NCBI GenBank assembly: GCA_030267965.1
Contig: BRYA01000303.1
Coordinates: 8,487 to 55,015 of the forward strand
Source of the DNA: Triparma columacea
Taxonomy: Eukaryota; Sar; Bolidophyceae; Parmales; Triparmaceae
Length of the DNA stretch: 46,529 bases
Direction: 5' to 3'
Shown here: one piece after another, positions 1 to 11,431 of the stretch
Layout: every line of letters starts with the position of its first letter
How positions within the stretch are numbered: the stretch's first letter is position 1
The notes under the pieces: generated by a model
What the model saw: the letters and a program-made list of their open reading frames with translations, nothing else
The model's database searches: none
Told to the model about the DNA's origin: nothing
Translations under genes and position numbers: made by a program

Positions 1-139
1 GAGGGTGAGTGAAGGATGAAAATAAATTGGTCGGCAGGTGTCTAATACACGCAGCACCACCCCCTCCCCCTCCCCTCCCACCACCCCCTCCCACCCCCCC
101 CCTTCCCTCCCCCCTCCCTCCCCCCTCTCCCCCACTCAC

Positions 140-430
140 GGCAGTATCGTCCGTCTTCATGGCCTGTCTCATTCCTTCATTTACAGCTGTGAATAGGTTC
201 ATCCTAAGGGTCCCATTCTTTTCCCTCGCCTCGTCTACTGTCATTGAGGTGGAGGAGATACGTCTGACCCCTGTTGTGCTACATATATTATCCAATTGAC
301 GGTAGGCGAGAGAGAGTGTCGACTGTCGAATGGGGTTGATTGAGCTATTTATACCCCTAACAATGGTACCTGAGGATGACTTATTGATGTGCCGTCTCAG
401 TACAGCGAGAGATATTGCGTTTGTCTGCAT
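140..430 (-). CDS. BCKDHB: Branched-chain 2-oxoacid dehydrogenase E1 beta, first exon (partial)
   Basis: The reverse strand opens with ATG at 430 and runs 97 codons to a GTGAGTG donor at 139, phase 0. The last 25 residues (RMNLFTAVNEGMRQAMKTDD and on) match the start of the E1-beta thiamine-binding domain, where the family reads MNLFQAVNEAL and then a conserved GEDV segment that should open the next exon outside the window. The first about 60 residues are rich in Arg, Ser and Thr with few acids, as in a mitochondrial presequence. The enzyme decarboxylates branched-chain 2-oxoacids as the E1 alpha2/beta2 part of the matrix BCKDH complex. Positions 1-139 are intron, with a C-run on the + strand; I found no acceptor followed by the expected next residues there. 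The call rests on a short diagnostic stretch, so a related pyruvate-type E1-beta is the main alternative. Confidence 0.8.
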
Positions 431-571
431 TTTGATCGAAAATTTGGATGATGAAGTTAGTGGGAAAGAACCCATTATTCTCTCTCCCCTTTGTTCGGAT
501 TTATTTTTTTCGGGATTTTGCCCTTTTTTTGCACCTTTTTCCCACTTTTGTAGCGAAATAAGAGATAACTC
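431..571. promoter_or_regulatory. Short divergent promoter
   Basis: Only 141 bases separate the start codons of the E1-beta gene (-) and the hypothetical gene (+), so both promoters must lie here or in the 5' ends of the genes. The segment is rich in T-runs on the + strand (about 500-550). I see no clear TATA box. Confidence 0.4.
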
Positions 572-1339
572 ATGCCAACAAAGAAACGATTACACCAAAC
601 ACTAGAAAATATATCAAAACACGTAGTAGATAATGTTATAGACACAGTCACCCACACAGTAACCCAAAAACAAACAATACACACAACAACACTCGATGCT
701 CAAACAGAAGTATCCTCATCCTCATCCCAAATGACGACATCTGACGATTTAAATCATACGAAATCGAATTCATCACCTCAACATTTACCCCTACACATAG
801 TTCCATCGTCGAATCCTTTAAAACAATTAAAACCCTCCCCCCAAAATCCCTCCCAAAACTCCACCCAAGAGTCCCTCGATAAAAGGCGTAAACAACCCCT
901 CTCTACCCCCCTCTCTACCTTACCATCATATCCCCCCCATCCTCCCTCCCTTCCCTCCCCTCCCCCACCCTCTATAGAGGAGTTGAAAACCCAGGGTCTA
1001 GAGGATCGTGTATCTTCTGTGATGAAGGATTTATCCATATCAAGGATATCTTCCACCTCCTCAGATCCCCCGTCTCCAAAGAAGAGGCCCTCCACCCAGT
1101 GTGTTTCGAGCTCAACAGTACCCTCTTCTGGTGTATTAGACGGTTGGTCCTTAACATCCCTAAAAAAATGGCGTACAGAAACCTTCACCTCCCCTTCCTC
1201 CTCCTCCCGTATACCACAGGAGTCGCAGAAGTTCATTAAAATGAAACAGAAACAAGCCAGGAGGAACATGCTGAAAGGACGGAGGGACTCCTTACCCGGA
1301 CCTCAAGGTGGGGGGGAGGACTGTGTTATTGGGGGTTGA
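572..1339 (+). CDS. Hypothetical Ser/Pro-rich protein, 255 aa
   Basis: An uninterrupted 255-codon frame starts at ATG 572. Residues 1-110 are rich in Thr, Ser, Gln and Asn; residues 110-140 contain proline runs; the C-terminal third has more ordered composition with a basic patch (KMKQKQARRNMLKGRRD) that could bind nucleic acid or act as a nuclear signal. No domain is recognised. A long antisense frame over 778-1269 looks like a composition shadow, because proline/serine-rich coding gives an open reverse frame. It is divergent from the E1-beta gene and convergent with RUVBL2. It could be an intrinsically disordered regulator; function unknown. Confidence 0.5.
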   Translation: MPTKKRLHQTLENISKHVVDNVIDTVTHTVTQKQTIHTTTLDAQTEVSSSSSQMTTSDDLNHTKSNSSPQHLPLHIVPSSNPLKQLKPSPQNPSQNSTQESLDKRRKQPLSTPLSTLPSYPPHPPSLPSPPPPSIEELKTQGLEDRVSSVMKDLSISRISSTSSDPPSPKKRPSTQCVSSSTVPSSGVLDGWSLTSLKKWRTETFTSPSSSSRIPQESQKFIKMKQKQARRNMLKGRRDSLPGPQGGGEDCVIGG

Positions 1340-1552
1340 AATATGACCTTTGATCCTTTGTATGCTAATTGCAATTTTTTATTCCAACCGCTCTTTTAAA
1401 CCCTAACCCTTTCATACTGTAGCTTCCCTCCTCACCCCTAACCTCCGTCCCATCTCCCCGCTCGCCCCTCTTTGATTGTGTATCTCTCTCTCTCTTTTTT
1501 ATTTTGTTATTTTTGTTGTATATTTTCCGTGTGTAGGTGCGTTCCCCCGTTT

Positions 1553-4431
<2,879 letters not shown>

Positions 4432-5730
4432 ATGAGGTAAAATTACCATTCTATTTCATACCATGACAACACTGCGCTCGATATACAACTACAAAAACAT
4501 ACACGCAATGTAAAGTCGTCAAAACGTCAACAGAGGCTACAAATACAATTCCCCCCCACGAGAGTTTCACGGAGGCATTCCCAAATTCATCCCCTTTCAA
4601 GACCTTTTCATGACCTTTCACCACTAATACAACCACACTACCACTATTATACACACTGCGAACATCACACAACGCTAAATCGCATTCAATACCCTCACAA
4701 ACATATTTACGAACATTTACAAATATTCACAACATTCAACACGCCCAAATCACCACATACTCACCACAAACGCACCACAAACTCACAACAAACTAACCCA
4801 ACACACGCACACCTGCGCCCTCCCCCCCACCCCCCAGTTACGATCGTGCCATAACAGTATTCTCCCCCGACGGTCATCTCTTCCAAGTGGAGTACGCCAT
4901 GGAGGCCGTCAAGCGCGGATCCTCCGTCGTCGGTGTCCGCGGTTCCTCTTGCGTTGTCCTAGCCGTCGAGAAGAGGGCCACGGCTAAGCTGCAGGACCCG
5001 AGAACTATCAGGAAAATCGTACCGATCGACGATCACCTTACACTCGCGTTCGCGGGACTTACGGCGGACGCTAGGGTACTCATCGATAAGGCTAGGCTAG
5101 GTAAGATTTGAGGGAAAGGGGGGGAGGGAGAGGAGGGAGTAAGAAGGGTTTCAAACTTTCTCGGGTATGAGTCTTTCCCTAAACCCCTTCTAACCATCTC
5201 CCCCCCCTCCCCCCCACACACGTGTTCTTTCCAACCCTCTTTAAGAATGTCAGTCCTACCGTCTAACCTGCGAGGACTCCCCCTCAATCGAGTACGTAAC
5301 CCGCACAATCGCTCGCACCCAGCAGCGTTACACCCAGCGCGGTGGCGTCCGTCCCTTCGGTATATCCTCCATGATAGCCGGTTTCTCAACCGGGCAGCCT
5401 AAGTTATGGTTAACCGACCCCGCGGGTACGTTCAGTGAGTGGAAGGCGAACGCGGTTGGGGGGAGGAACGATAAGAGCATGAGGGAGTTTCTCGAGAAGC
5501 ATTACGAGGATAACATGGTTACTAGGGACGCTGTTAAACTCGCGGTTAAAGCCCTGCTTGAGGTCGTGGATAGCGGGGCGAAGAACATGGAGGTTGTGGT
5601 CGTTGAAGGGGATGATGGGGATATGGTTAACGGGAGTAGGAGGACGACGTGGAAGGAGGATGAGGTGGAGGTGCTGGTGAAGGAAGTTGAGAAGGAAAAT
5701 GAGGAAGCTAAGAAAGGGGATGAGGAGTAA
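4432..5730 (+). CDS. PSMA7: 20S proteasome subunit alpha-4 (PSMA7 type), 3 exons
   Basis: Exons 4432-4436, 4838-5100 and 5246-5730 join in phase to 250 aa (248 in human). The first exon is only ATG AG. Joined to TTAC at 4838 it yields [12 protein letters not shown], the canonical alpha-4 N-terminus, which is why I chose this start over other upstream ATGs. Family marks: [66 protein letters not shown] and a Lys/Glu-rich tail. Alpha subunits form the outer gated rings of the 20S core and are not proteolytic. The 401-base first intron is long for this window, and its 3' end is C-rich. Intron 2 uses AAG as acceptor. The stop may not be at 5730: a GTAAGG inside the last codons and a strong acceptor at 5873 allow an alternative C-terminus (next entry). 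Confidence 0.92.
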
Positions 5731-5913
5731 GGGATGACGGGGGAAGGGAGGAGAGAAAAAAGGGGGGAAAGGAAGGGGGTGGGGGGAGGGGAGGGGGGGG
5801 GGCTATGAAAAAATGGAAGGAGCTTGACAAAGAAACAGCATACTAACTACTTTTACTTTTACGCTTCGAACAGAGCGACACCATCGTCCACTTCGTTCGT
5901 AACAAAAAGTTAA
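5727..5913 (+). other. Possible fourth PSMA7 intron and short last exon
   Basis: GTAAGG at 5727 overlaps the last codons of PSMA7. It is followed by G-rich sequence and then a textbook 3' splice site: TACTAAC branch-like motif at 5840-5846, a T-rich tract and CAG ending at 5873. Splicing 5726 to 5874 keeps phase and would replace the final Glu-stop by about 14 residues (EATPSSTSFVTKS), ending with TAA at 5911-5913. In another frame the same segment stays open from 5874 to 6020 (about 49 codons), so it could instead be an exon remnant of another gene. Confidence 0.45.
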
Positions 5914-6406
5914 ATTTTGCAGTATTTACCTCAGACATCCACCAATTCAGGGACCACGTCAAGGTGTGCCAGCGCGCCGCCAAGGCATACCTGGCTGGGA
6001 TTTCAGGAATACACAACCATTAAAATTTAGGGAAACTACCGACATCCGTACGTCAATACAACCATATTTTTGGATCTTTTCTTCAGCCCATCCATCAGCC
6101 CAGATTTTTGGATCTCAGCAGAATTTGGATATAATTCCATCTTTAGGCCGTTTTAACCCCCAAAAATTCAGGATTAACCATCAATTCAACATAATTATTC
6201 AATCATCTACACGCTAACACTCATATTATCAACAAAAAAAACGTAAGAGGGGAAGATTTTGGGTTGGCTTGAAAAGACCTCGATCCTCACTCTTCTTTGG
6301 GTAGCTTTTTCATCCCTTTTCCTGCACTCATTCATACATACATACACACAAACACACTAGATACTCATCATTGCACCTAATCTCTAACAAGAAAGGAGAA
6401 AACAAG
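5914..6406. other. AT-rich intergenic segment before the array
   Basis: No gene is recognised apart from the open frame that reaches 6020. The rest is AT-rich, with stop codons in all frames. It leads directly into the first intron-like unit at 6407. Confidence 0.4.
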
Positions 6407-6500
6407 GTGAGATTGAGGAAATATAATGGAGATGTAGGCAGGGGAGGACTCTCGAAGACAAATCCAGATTAGGGGAAATATTGCGAAGGGTTGTTGCTTG

Positions 6501-6703
6501 TTTGTTCCAATATGATGTAAACTCATTTGCAAGGTTGGGCAGGTGGACCCGGAACTTCTCAGCAACACTCAGTTTTTTTTTACGGGTGTTGTTCTTAGTG
6601 TTCCAGCATATAGGCAGAGGACACCTAACTGGTGACTGCCAGCATCCATCCTGAAATTCATTTAAGAAAACACCCCCTTCAAACGACCATACTGAGGAAC
6701 AAA
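6501..6703 (+). ncRNA. Divergent core of unit 1, box C/D-like ends (203 nt)
   Basis: The segment is bounded by the same TTTGTTCC/GGAACAAA closing stem as the other cores. It has ATGATGTAA soon after the left arm (C-box-like) and ACTGA directly before the right arm (D-box). The last about 35 bases, from ACGACCATACTGA onward, match the other cores, but the interior is longer and unrelated, with an internal CCTGAAA that could be a D'-like box. It may be a different RNA with shared ends, or a decayed founder copy. Confidence 0.35.
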
Positions 6704-6903
6704 CACATGACAACAACAAGCTGTTATTACTTCACACTGTACCTTCCTGTCAACGAGTCACCTAACACACATCCTCAATCGCACTCGACACCCCCTCCCC
6801 CCCCCCCCTCCTCCCCCCCCCTCACACACACACTTAACGATGCAGGTAAGGAAGGAATGAAAGAAGGAGAGGTATTGCGAAGTCTTTGAGATGTTGATTG
6901 TTG

Positions 6904-7035
6904 TTTGTTCCGCTGATGTAAATATACCAATACGATCGCGAACTATATGATATGCGACGTGCATTTCGGAGACACGCGCTATGATTAAACGCCAGTTTAC
7001 TAAACGGCTGCCAAACGACCATACTGAGGAACAAA
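6904..7035 (+). ncRNA. Core copy A, box C/D-like RNA candidate (132 nt)
   Basis: The closing stem TTTGTTCC/GGAACAAA flanks CTGATGTAA (C-like) and ACTGA (D). Variable window 1 is 19 nt at 6929-6947. A conserved hairpin GCGACGTG/CACGCGC follows, then ATGATTA (C'-like) and a small stem whose loop is variable window 2 (10 nt here, 12 in the others). The unit is intron-like (GTAAGG to GCAG). Not tested for expression or rRNA complementarity. Confidence 0.45.
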
Positions 7036-7225
7036 CACATGACATCAACAAGCTGTTATTACTTCACACTGTACCTTCCTGTGTAAGAGTGCCTAACACC
7101 AATCTTCAATCGCACTCGATATCCGTCGTTATTCTCCCTTCTTCGCACACACATTCGATGATGCAGGTAAGGAAGGAAGGAAGGAAGGGTTAACATCGCA
7201 AAGTTGTTGAAGATGTTGAATGTTG

Positions 7226-7358
7226 TTTGTTCCAAGGATGTAAATATACCACAATTCAAATACGTGTATGATATGCGACGTGCATTTCGGAGACACGCGC
7301 AATGATATAACGCCAGTAAGGTGAAAATGGCTGCCAAACGACCATACTGAGGAACAAA
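7226..7358 (+). ncRNA. Core copy B (133 nt)
   Basis: Same architecture as copy A. After the left arm it reads AAGGATGTAA instead of CGCTGATGTAA, a weaker C-like box. Variable window 1 is 18 nt (7251-7268) and window 2 is 12 nt between GCCAG and GGCTGCC. Confidence 0.45.
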
Positions 7359-7552
7359 CACATGACAACAACAAGCCATAGTAGGTTGACACTGTACCTT
7401 CCTTTGTAAGAGTCACCTAACACCAATCTTCAATCGCACTTGATATCCGTCGATATATTCTCCCCCTCCTCGCACACACATTCGATGATGCAGGTAAGGA
7501 AGGAAGGAAGTGCGGAGTGGTATCGCAAAGTTGTTGGAGATGTTGAATGTTG

Positions 7553-7685
7553 TTTGTTCCGCTGATGTAAATATACCCATAACGTATAGTCTTTATGATA
7601 TGCGACGTGCATTTCGGCGACACGCGCAATGATTATACGCCAGTAAGGCCTAAATGGCTGCCAAATGACCATACTGAGGAACAAA
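7553..7685 (+). ncRNA. Core copy C (133 nt)
   Basis: Same architecture, with CTGATGTAA after the left arm and ACTGA before the right arm. Variable window 1 is 18 nt (7578-7595). The conserved hairpin loop carries one change (TTTCGGCG instead of TTTCGGAG). Window 2 is 12 nt. Confidence 0.45.
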
Positions 7686-7876
7686 CACATGACAACAACA
7701 AGCTTTAGTAGGTTAACACTGTACCTTCCTGTGTAAGAGTGACCTAACCCCAATCTTCAATCGCACTCGATATCCGTCGTTATTCTCCCCTCCTCGCACA
7801 CACATTCGATGATGCAGGTAAGGAAGGAAGGAAGTGCGGAGTGGTATCGCAAAGTTGTTGGAGATGTTGAATGTTG

Positions 7877-8009
7877 TTTGTTCCGCTGATGTAAATATAC
7901 CTCAAAACTGTTTTGATTATGATATGCGACGTGCATTTCGGAGACACGCGCAATGATTATACGCCAGCAAGTGTGAAATGGCTGCCAAACGACCATACTG
8001 AGGAACAAA
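7877..8009 (+). ncRNA. Core copy D (133 nt)
   Basis: Same architecture and the exact length of copies B, C, E and F. Variable window 1 is 18 nt (7902-7919); window 2 is 12 nt. Confidence 0.45.
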
Positions 8010-8206
8010 CACATGACAACAAGAAACTGTTATTACTTCACACGTACCTTCCTGTGTAAGAGTCATCTAACACACATCTTCAATCACACTCGATATCCGC
8101 TATTCCCCCCTCTCCTCCTACACACACGCACACATTCGACGATGCAGGTAAGGAAGGAGAGAAGTGCGGAGTGGTATCGCAAAGTTGTTGGAGATGTTGA
8201 ATGTTG

Positions 8207-8339
8207 TTTGTTCCGCTGATGTAAATATACCACAAAAGAAGAGACTATATGATGTGCGACGTGCATTTCGGAGACACGCGCTATGATTAAACGCCAGTAA
8301 CCATGAAATGGCTGCCAAACGACCATACTGAGGAACAAA
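8207..8339 (+). ncRNA. Core copy E (133 nt)
   Basis: Same architecture. Variable window 1 is 18 nt (8232-8249). It is followed by TGATGTG rather than TGATATG, closer to a C'-like box. Window 2 is 12 nt. Confidence 0.45.
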
Positions 8340-8527
8340 CACAAAATGACAGCAACAAGCCGGTTGACACTTTACCTTCCTGTCGAAGAATCACCTAACA
8401 CACATCTTCATTCGCACTCGATATCCTTCGTCATTCTCCCCTCCTCGCACACACATTCGATGATGCAGGTAAGGAAGGAAGGAAGCGCGGAGTGGTATCG
8501 CAAAGTTGTTGGAGACGTTGAATGTTG

Positions 8528-8660
8528 TTTGTTCCGCTGATGTAAATATACCACAATGTACCAGTCCTTATGATATGCGACGTGCATTTCGGAGACACGC
8601 GCAATGATTTGACGCCAGCAATTTTCAAACGGCTGCCAAACGACCATACTGAGGAACAAA
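8528..8660 (+). ncRNA. Core copy F (133 nt)
   Basis: Same architecture. Variable window 1 is 18 nt (8553-8570). Window 2 is 12 nt, and the bases flanking it change together (GCC paired with GGC is kept). Confidence 0.45.
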
Positions 8661-8834
8661 CACATGACATCAACAAGCTGTTATTTCACACTGTATCTTC
8701 CTGTCGAAGAGTCACCTAACACCAATCTTCAATCGCACTCGATATCCTTCGTTACTCTCCCCTCCTCGCATACACATTCGATGATGCAGGTAAAAAAGAA
8801 TCGTTCTTATATAGATAGTTCTCCCCTTCACAAA

Positions 8835-9779
8835 ATGCCCCAAACAGCAGTATACTATGGCACAGACGAGACAGGGAGCTTCAGAGACAATAGTGAACTC
8901 ACAGAAGTGACTTTTGTAGAAGGAGTGACGTCGATTGCCGATGAAACCTTCAGGGGATGCTCCTCCCTCATGGCTATTACCATCCCGGACGGAGTGACGA
9001 CAATTGGCGAAAGCGCCTTCAGGGGATGCTCCTCCCTCACGGCCATTACCATCCCAGATGGAGTGACGACAATTGGCACGGGCGCCTTCAATGGATGCTC
9101 CTCCCTCAAGGCCATCACCATCCCGGACTCAGTGACGGAGATTGGCAGTTTTGCCTTCTACGAATGCTCCTCCCTCACGGCCATCACCATCCCTGACTCA
9201 GTGACCTCGATTGGCCAAAATGCCTTCGATCGATGCTCCTCCCTCACGGCCTTCACAATCCCAATCGGAGTGACAACAATTGGCAGTTGCGCTTTCTGCA
9301 GGTGCTCCTCCCTTGCAGCCATCACCATCCCTGACGGAGTGACGATAATTCGCGAAAGCGCCTTCTGGGGATGCTTCTCCCTCACGGCCATCACCATCCC
9401 GGACTCAGTAACGACGATTGGCAATTACGCCTTCAGGGATTGCTCCTCCCTGACGAAACTCATTCTATCTCCTGCTGTTTCCATCGGTGAAGACTGCTTC
9501 TCGAACTGCACTGCCCTAATCGCTGCCGCTGCTGATAAAAACATGCCGACTGTCTCTGACCTCCTCCATTACAGGTGGCACCGCAATGTCGCTGTGATGG
9601 AACGCGTTAACGCTCTGCTGTGTCTCAAGGGAACCTGGGAACACGTGGAGGATCCACCCAGGAGATCGGCTAGGAAGCGGAAGCGAACTGACGGAGTTGA
9701 AGCCCCAGCGCTAAGGGAAACTCCGGCACGTGAGAAGATTCCGAAAGTTTTGTGGAGAGTAATTCTGGAGTTTCTCTAA
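8835..9779 (+). CDS. BspA-like leucine-rich-repeat protein, 314 aa
   Basis: The start at 8835 (MPQTAVYYGT) is chosen because the LRR genes at 22.5 and 39.5 kb begin with the same MPxxAVYxG; the open frame continues upstream into the array without an aligned start. About nine 23-residue repeats of the type CSSLTAITIPDGVTTIGxxAF follow (LRR_5/BspA family). The C-terminus, shared with the other three, reads SIGEDCFSNCTAL, an RWHR segment, a basic patch (RRSARKRKR) and IPKVLWRVILEFL. The repeats predict a solenoid for protein binding. There is no signal peptide or membrane segment, and the basic patch suggests a nuclear or cytosolic role, unlike bacterial surface BspA. It is the shortest of the four copies. 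The promoter would have to lie in or beside the array. Confidence 0.88.
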   Translation: MPQTAVYYGTDETGSFRDNSELTEVTFVEGVTSIADETFRGCSSLMAITIPDGVTTIGESAFRGCSSLTAITIPDGVTTIGTGAFNGCSSLKAITIPDSVTEIGSFAFYECSSLTAITIPDSVTSIGQNAFDRCSSLTAFTIPIGVTTIGSCAFCRCSSLAAITIPDGVTIIRESAFWGCFSLTAITIPDSVTTIGNYAFRDCSSLTKLILSPAVSIGEDCFSNCTALIAAAADKNMPTVSDLLHYRWHRNVAVMERVNALLCLKGTWEHVEDPPRRSARKRKRTDGVEAPALRETPAREKIPKVLWRVILEFL

Positions 9780-9883
9780 CTCTTTTTCATAGTGCCGTGT
9801 TGTTGCATAAATAAAAGTGGATTAGTAAATTCATCCCTTCATAGAATATTAACATTATTTTAACCAAAAAAGAAAAAACCCGT

Positions 9884-10976
9884 CTAAACGAACGCGCTTA
9901 AGAAGCTGTTCCACTCACCAGTATTGAGTGTACTATGCCACCAACCATCTGGTATGAATATCCCCTCCCCTTCTCCTACATTACATACATACAAATTATC
10001 CTTCCCCCACTTCTTCTTCTCATTATACCCCCCCTCCCCTCCCTCCTTATTACCATCTCCACCTCCAAATCCCTCGATCCATTTAAGATATTCCAAACTA
10101 CTAAAATCTTTATCGAACCCTCCTCTCCCTTCCGGGAACACTGGTAAATCCTTACTCAACATCCACACCTTCCTCCCTTTAAAAACCTCCGCGAAAACAG
10201 GCCCGTGTGTATGCCATCCTACGCCTACGTTTACACCTGATGCTCCGTAACTTAGGGTTGTATGTTGAGGTTTTATCGTGTTAGGTAGTGTTAAGTAGGA
10301 TTTTATTATCGAAGACTTTTTGTAAGGGGTTAAGAACTTGGACCAGGAGGAGGTGTAGGTATGACCGAAGAGATAGGTTGAGGGGGGGGGGGAATTTACG
10401 TACTTAAGGGTGTTGAGGGAGGGAGGTGGGGTGAGGTAGGGGGGGGGTTAGGAACTTTCTTTTTTGACAATTGAAATTTAAATCGAAAAGGGAAAAGCAC
10501 GCTCGATGGGCGGCGCAGCTATCTGCGCTAACGACCTAAAGGTGAATTGGGACAAGAACAATGGAACTCACTTCCTTCAAGTCTATCACCTCTAGATTTT
10601 CACTATAGCTGTTGCTCGAAGTAACTGTGACTTTAAAGTCTTCCCCGAAATGCTGGAGCATACCTTCCTTTGTTGTGCTTTGTAGGAAGCTTGTTGATTG
10701 GGGAGCGGCTTTATATAAGAAGGGGGACGAGAGGATTTCAGGGGTTAGGGAAGAGGGGTGAGGATCGGGTGATGGAAATGGACAGTTTGATATGATGGGG
10801 GATGGGGTGATAGGGGATGAGGTTTTACAAGAGGATTGTGAACCGATGTACTGCTCGATGTACTGTTCGATGTAGTTATTGAAGTAATTAACATAGATAA
10901 TGAAGGGATGATGAATGAAAGGGACGAGAGCGATGATCAGGATGGAGAGAATGGTGAGTTTGGGTAGAGGTAGCAT
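9884..10976 (-). CDS. JMJD8: JMJD8-like JmjC/cupin protein, 2 exons
   Basis: Exons 10976-10572 and 10402-9884 join in phase 0 (donor GTGAGT, acceptor TTAAG) to 307 aa. An N-terminal hydrophobic segment (LTILSILIIALVPFIHHPFI) is a signal anchor. The domain includes HFGEDFKV, EYVNSPPPSTYLFG spanning the splice, the GWHTHGPVFAEVFKGRKVW metal-site region and IPDGWWHSTLN near the C-terminus. Human JMJD8 has HWHGP, GRKRW and PDRWWHATLN in the same order, and it is an ER-lumen protein. JmjC proteins normally bind iron through HxD/E...H; here, as in JMJD8, the first pair is HxH, so 2-oxoglutarate oxygenase activity is uncertain. The linker is Gly/Glu-rich. Intron length is 168 bases. Confidence 0.85.
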
Positions 10977-11431
10977 TGATATGGTTAGGGTAATCGAAAG
11001 AAGAGAAGACTTAAGGAGACATATGGGGAAGGAGAGATTGATACGGGCTTATGGAGAGGAGGAGGGAGGGTTTGATAATTACTTTTCTTCCATCAAAATC
11101 GCCCTCCAAATCAAAGGTGACGAGGAAGGCGGGTAGTTCTGATGGGAACAAGGCCAAATTTTTCAATTTACAAGTCGTCACATTAAATGCTCGCTTTAAC
11201 CGCTATCACATTTTTGACATGTACACATGCTTACAACGTAAGTAAACTTTCTGAATTGACACAGTAAGACTCACAATGCGCGCTATTGAAGAGTTGAAGC
11301 AGAACTAAACCAGCAGAACGAAAACATTCTTCCCCATTTTCCCAGCACCAATTGTAAATACGACGTCTCACATAAACCCCACCCCCTCTATCTGACACCC
11401 CCCTACTCTCTTCTAACTCTACACACCCAAT
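10977..11431. other. Divergent intergenic region
   Basis: 455 bases lie between the JMJD8-like start (-) and the DUF1415-like start (+). Open frames here are shadows without recognisable sequence. Both promoters should be in this segment; no specific element is evident. Confidence 0.4.

Larger units (their letters stand above)
6407..8789 (+). repeat. Tandem array of seven intron-like units (about 321-330 bp; first 439 bp)
   Basis: Units: 6407-6845, 6846-7166, 7167-7493, 7494-7817, 7818-8147, 8148-8468 and 8469-8789. Units 2-7 each begin GTAAGGAAGG and end with a pyrimidine-rich tract and GATGCAG, so every junction reads CAG followed by GT, like an intron abutting the next intron with no exon between. 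Near the 3' end each unit carries CACCTAACAC or a close variant, which fits a CTAAC branch site. Each unit holds one core bounded by TTTGTTCC and GGAACAAA. Units 2-7 are alike throughout except for two short windows in the core. The first unit begins GTGAG and has a different interior. The array stops 45 bases before the ATG of an LRR gene. No convincing protein is encoded. Confidence 0.85.

Noticed and set aside
778..1269. 163-codon antisense frame over the hypothetical gene
   Set aside because: It starts and ends without splice or family support and follows from Ser/Pro-rich coding on the other strand.
6904..8660. Plain MITE family with TTTGTTCC terminal inverted repeats
   Set aside because: The inverted repeats are only 8 bp, no consistent target-site duplication is visible, and length-fixed variable windows are unexpected for a MITE. 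It remains a fallback explanation.
7129..8676. Repeated open frames on the - strand within the array (about 70-107 codons each, with SVWSFGS-type residues)
   Set aside because: They recur only because the DNA repeat recurs; they are antisense to the intron-like direction, and their ends vary with the variable windows, which are not under coding constraint.
6846..8789. CRISPR-like array
   Set aside because: The constant parts are far too long, two variable windows lie inside each unit, and the genome is eukaryotic with spliceosomal introns.
6846..8789. Spliced-leader RNA gene array
   Set aside because: Tandem units with a GT site invite this idea, but no Sm site follows and the bases before GT are the pyrimidine-rich end of the previous unit rather than a conserved leader with its own promoter.
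8664..8834. Upstream extension of the 314-aa LRR protein into the last array unit
   Set aside because: The sister genes start at the aligned Met, and the extension is array sequence.
8957..9424. Alternative-frame and antisense proteins over the LRR genes (REEHPLKA-type and MLLPHGHHHP-type repeats), also at 22.8-24.0 and 36-41.7 kb
   Set aside because: They are frame shadows of the 69-bp repeats; the LRR frame is the one with conserved ends and family similarity.
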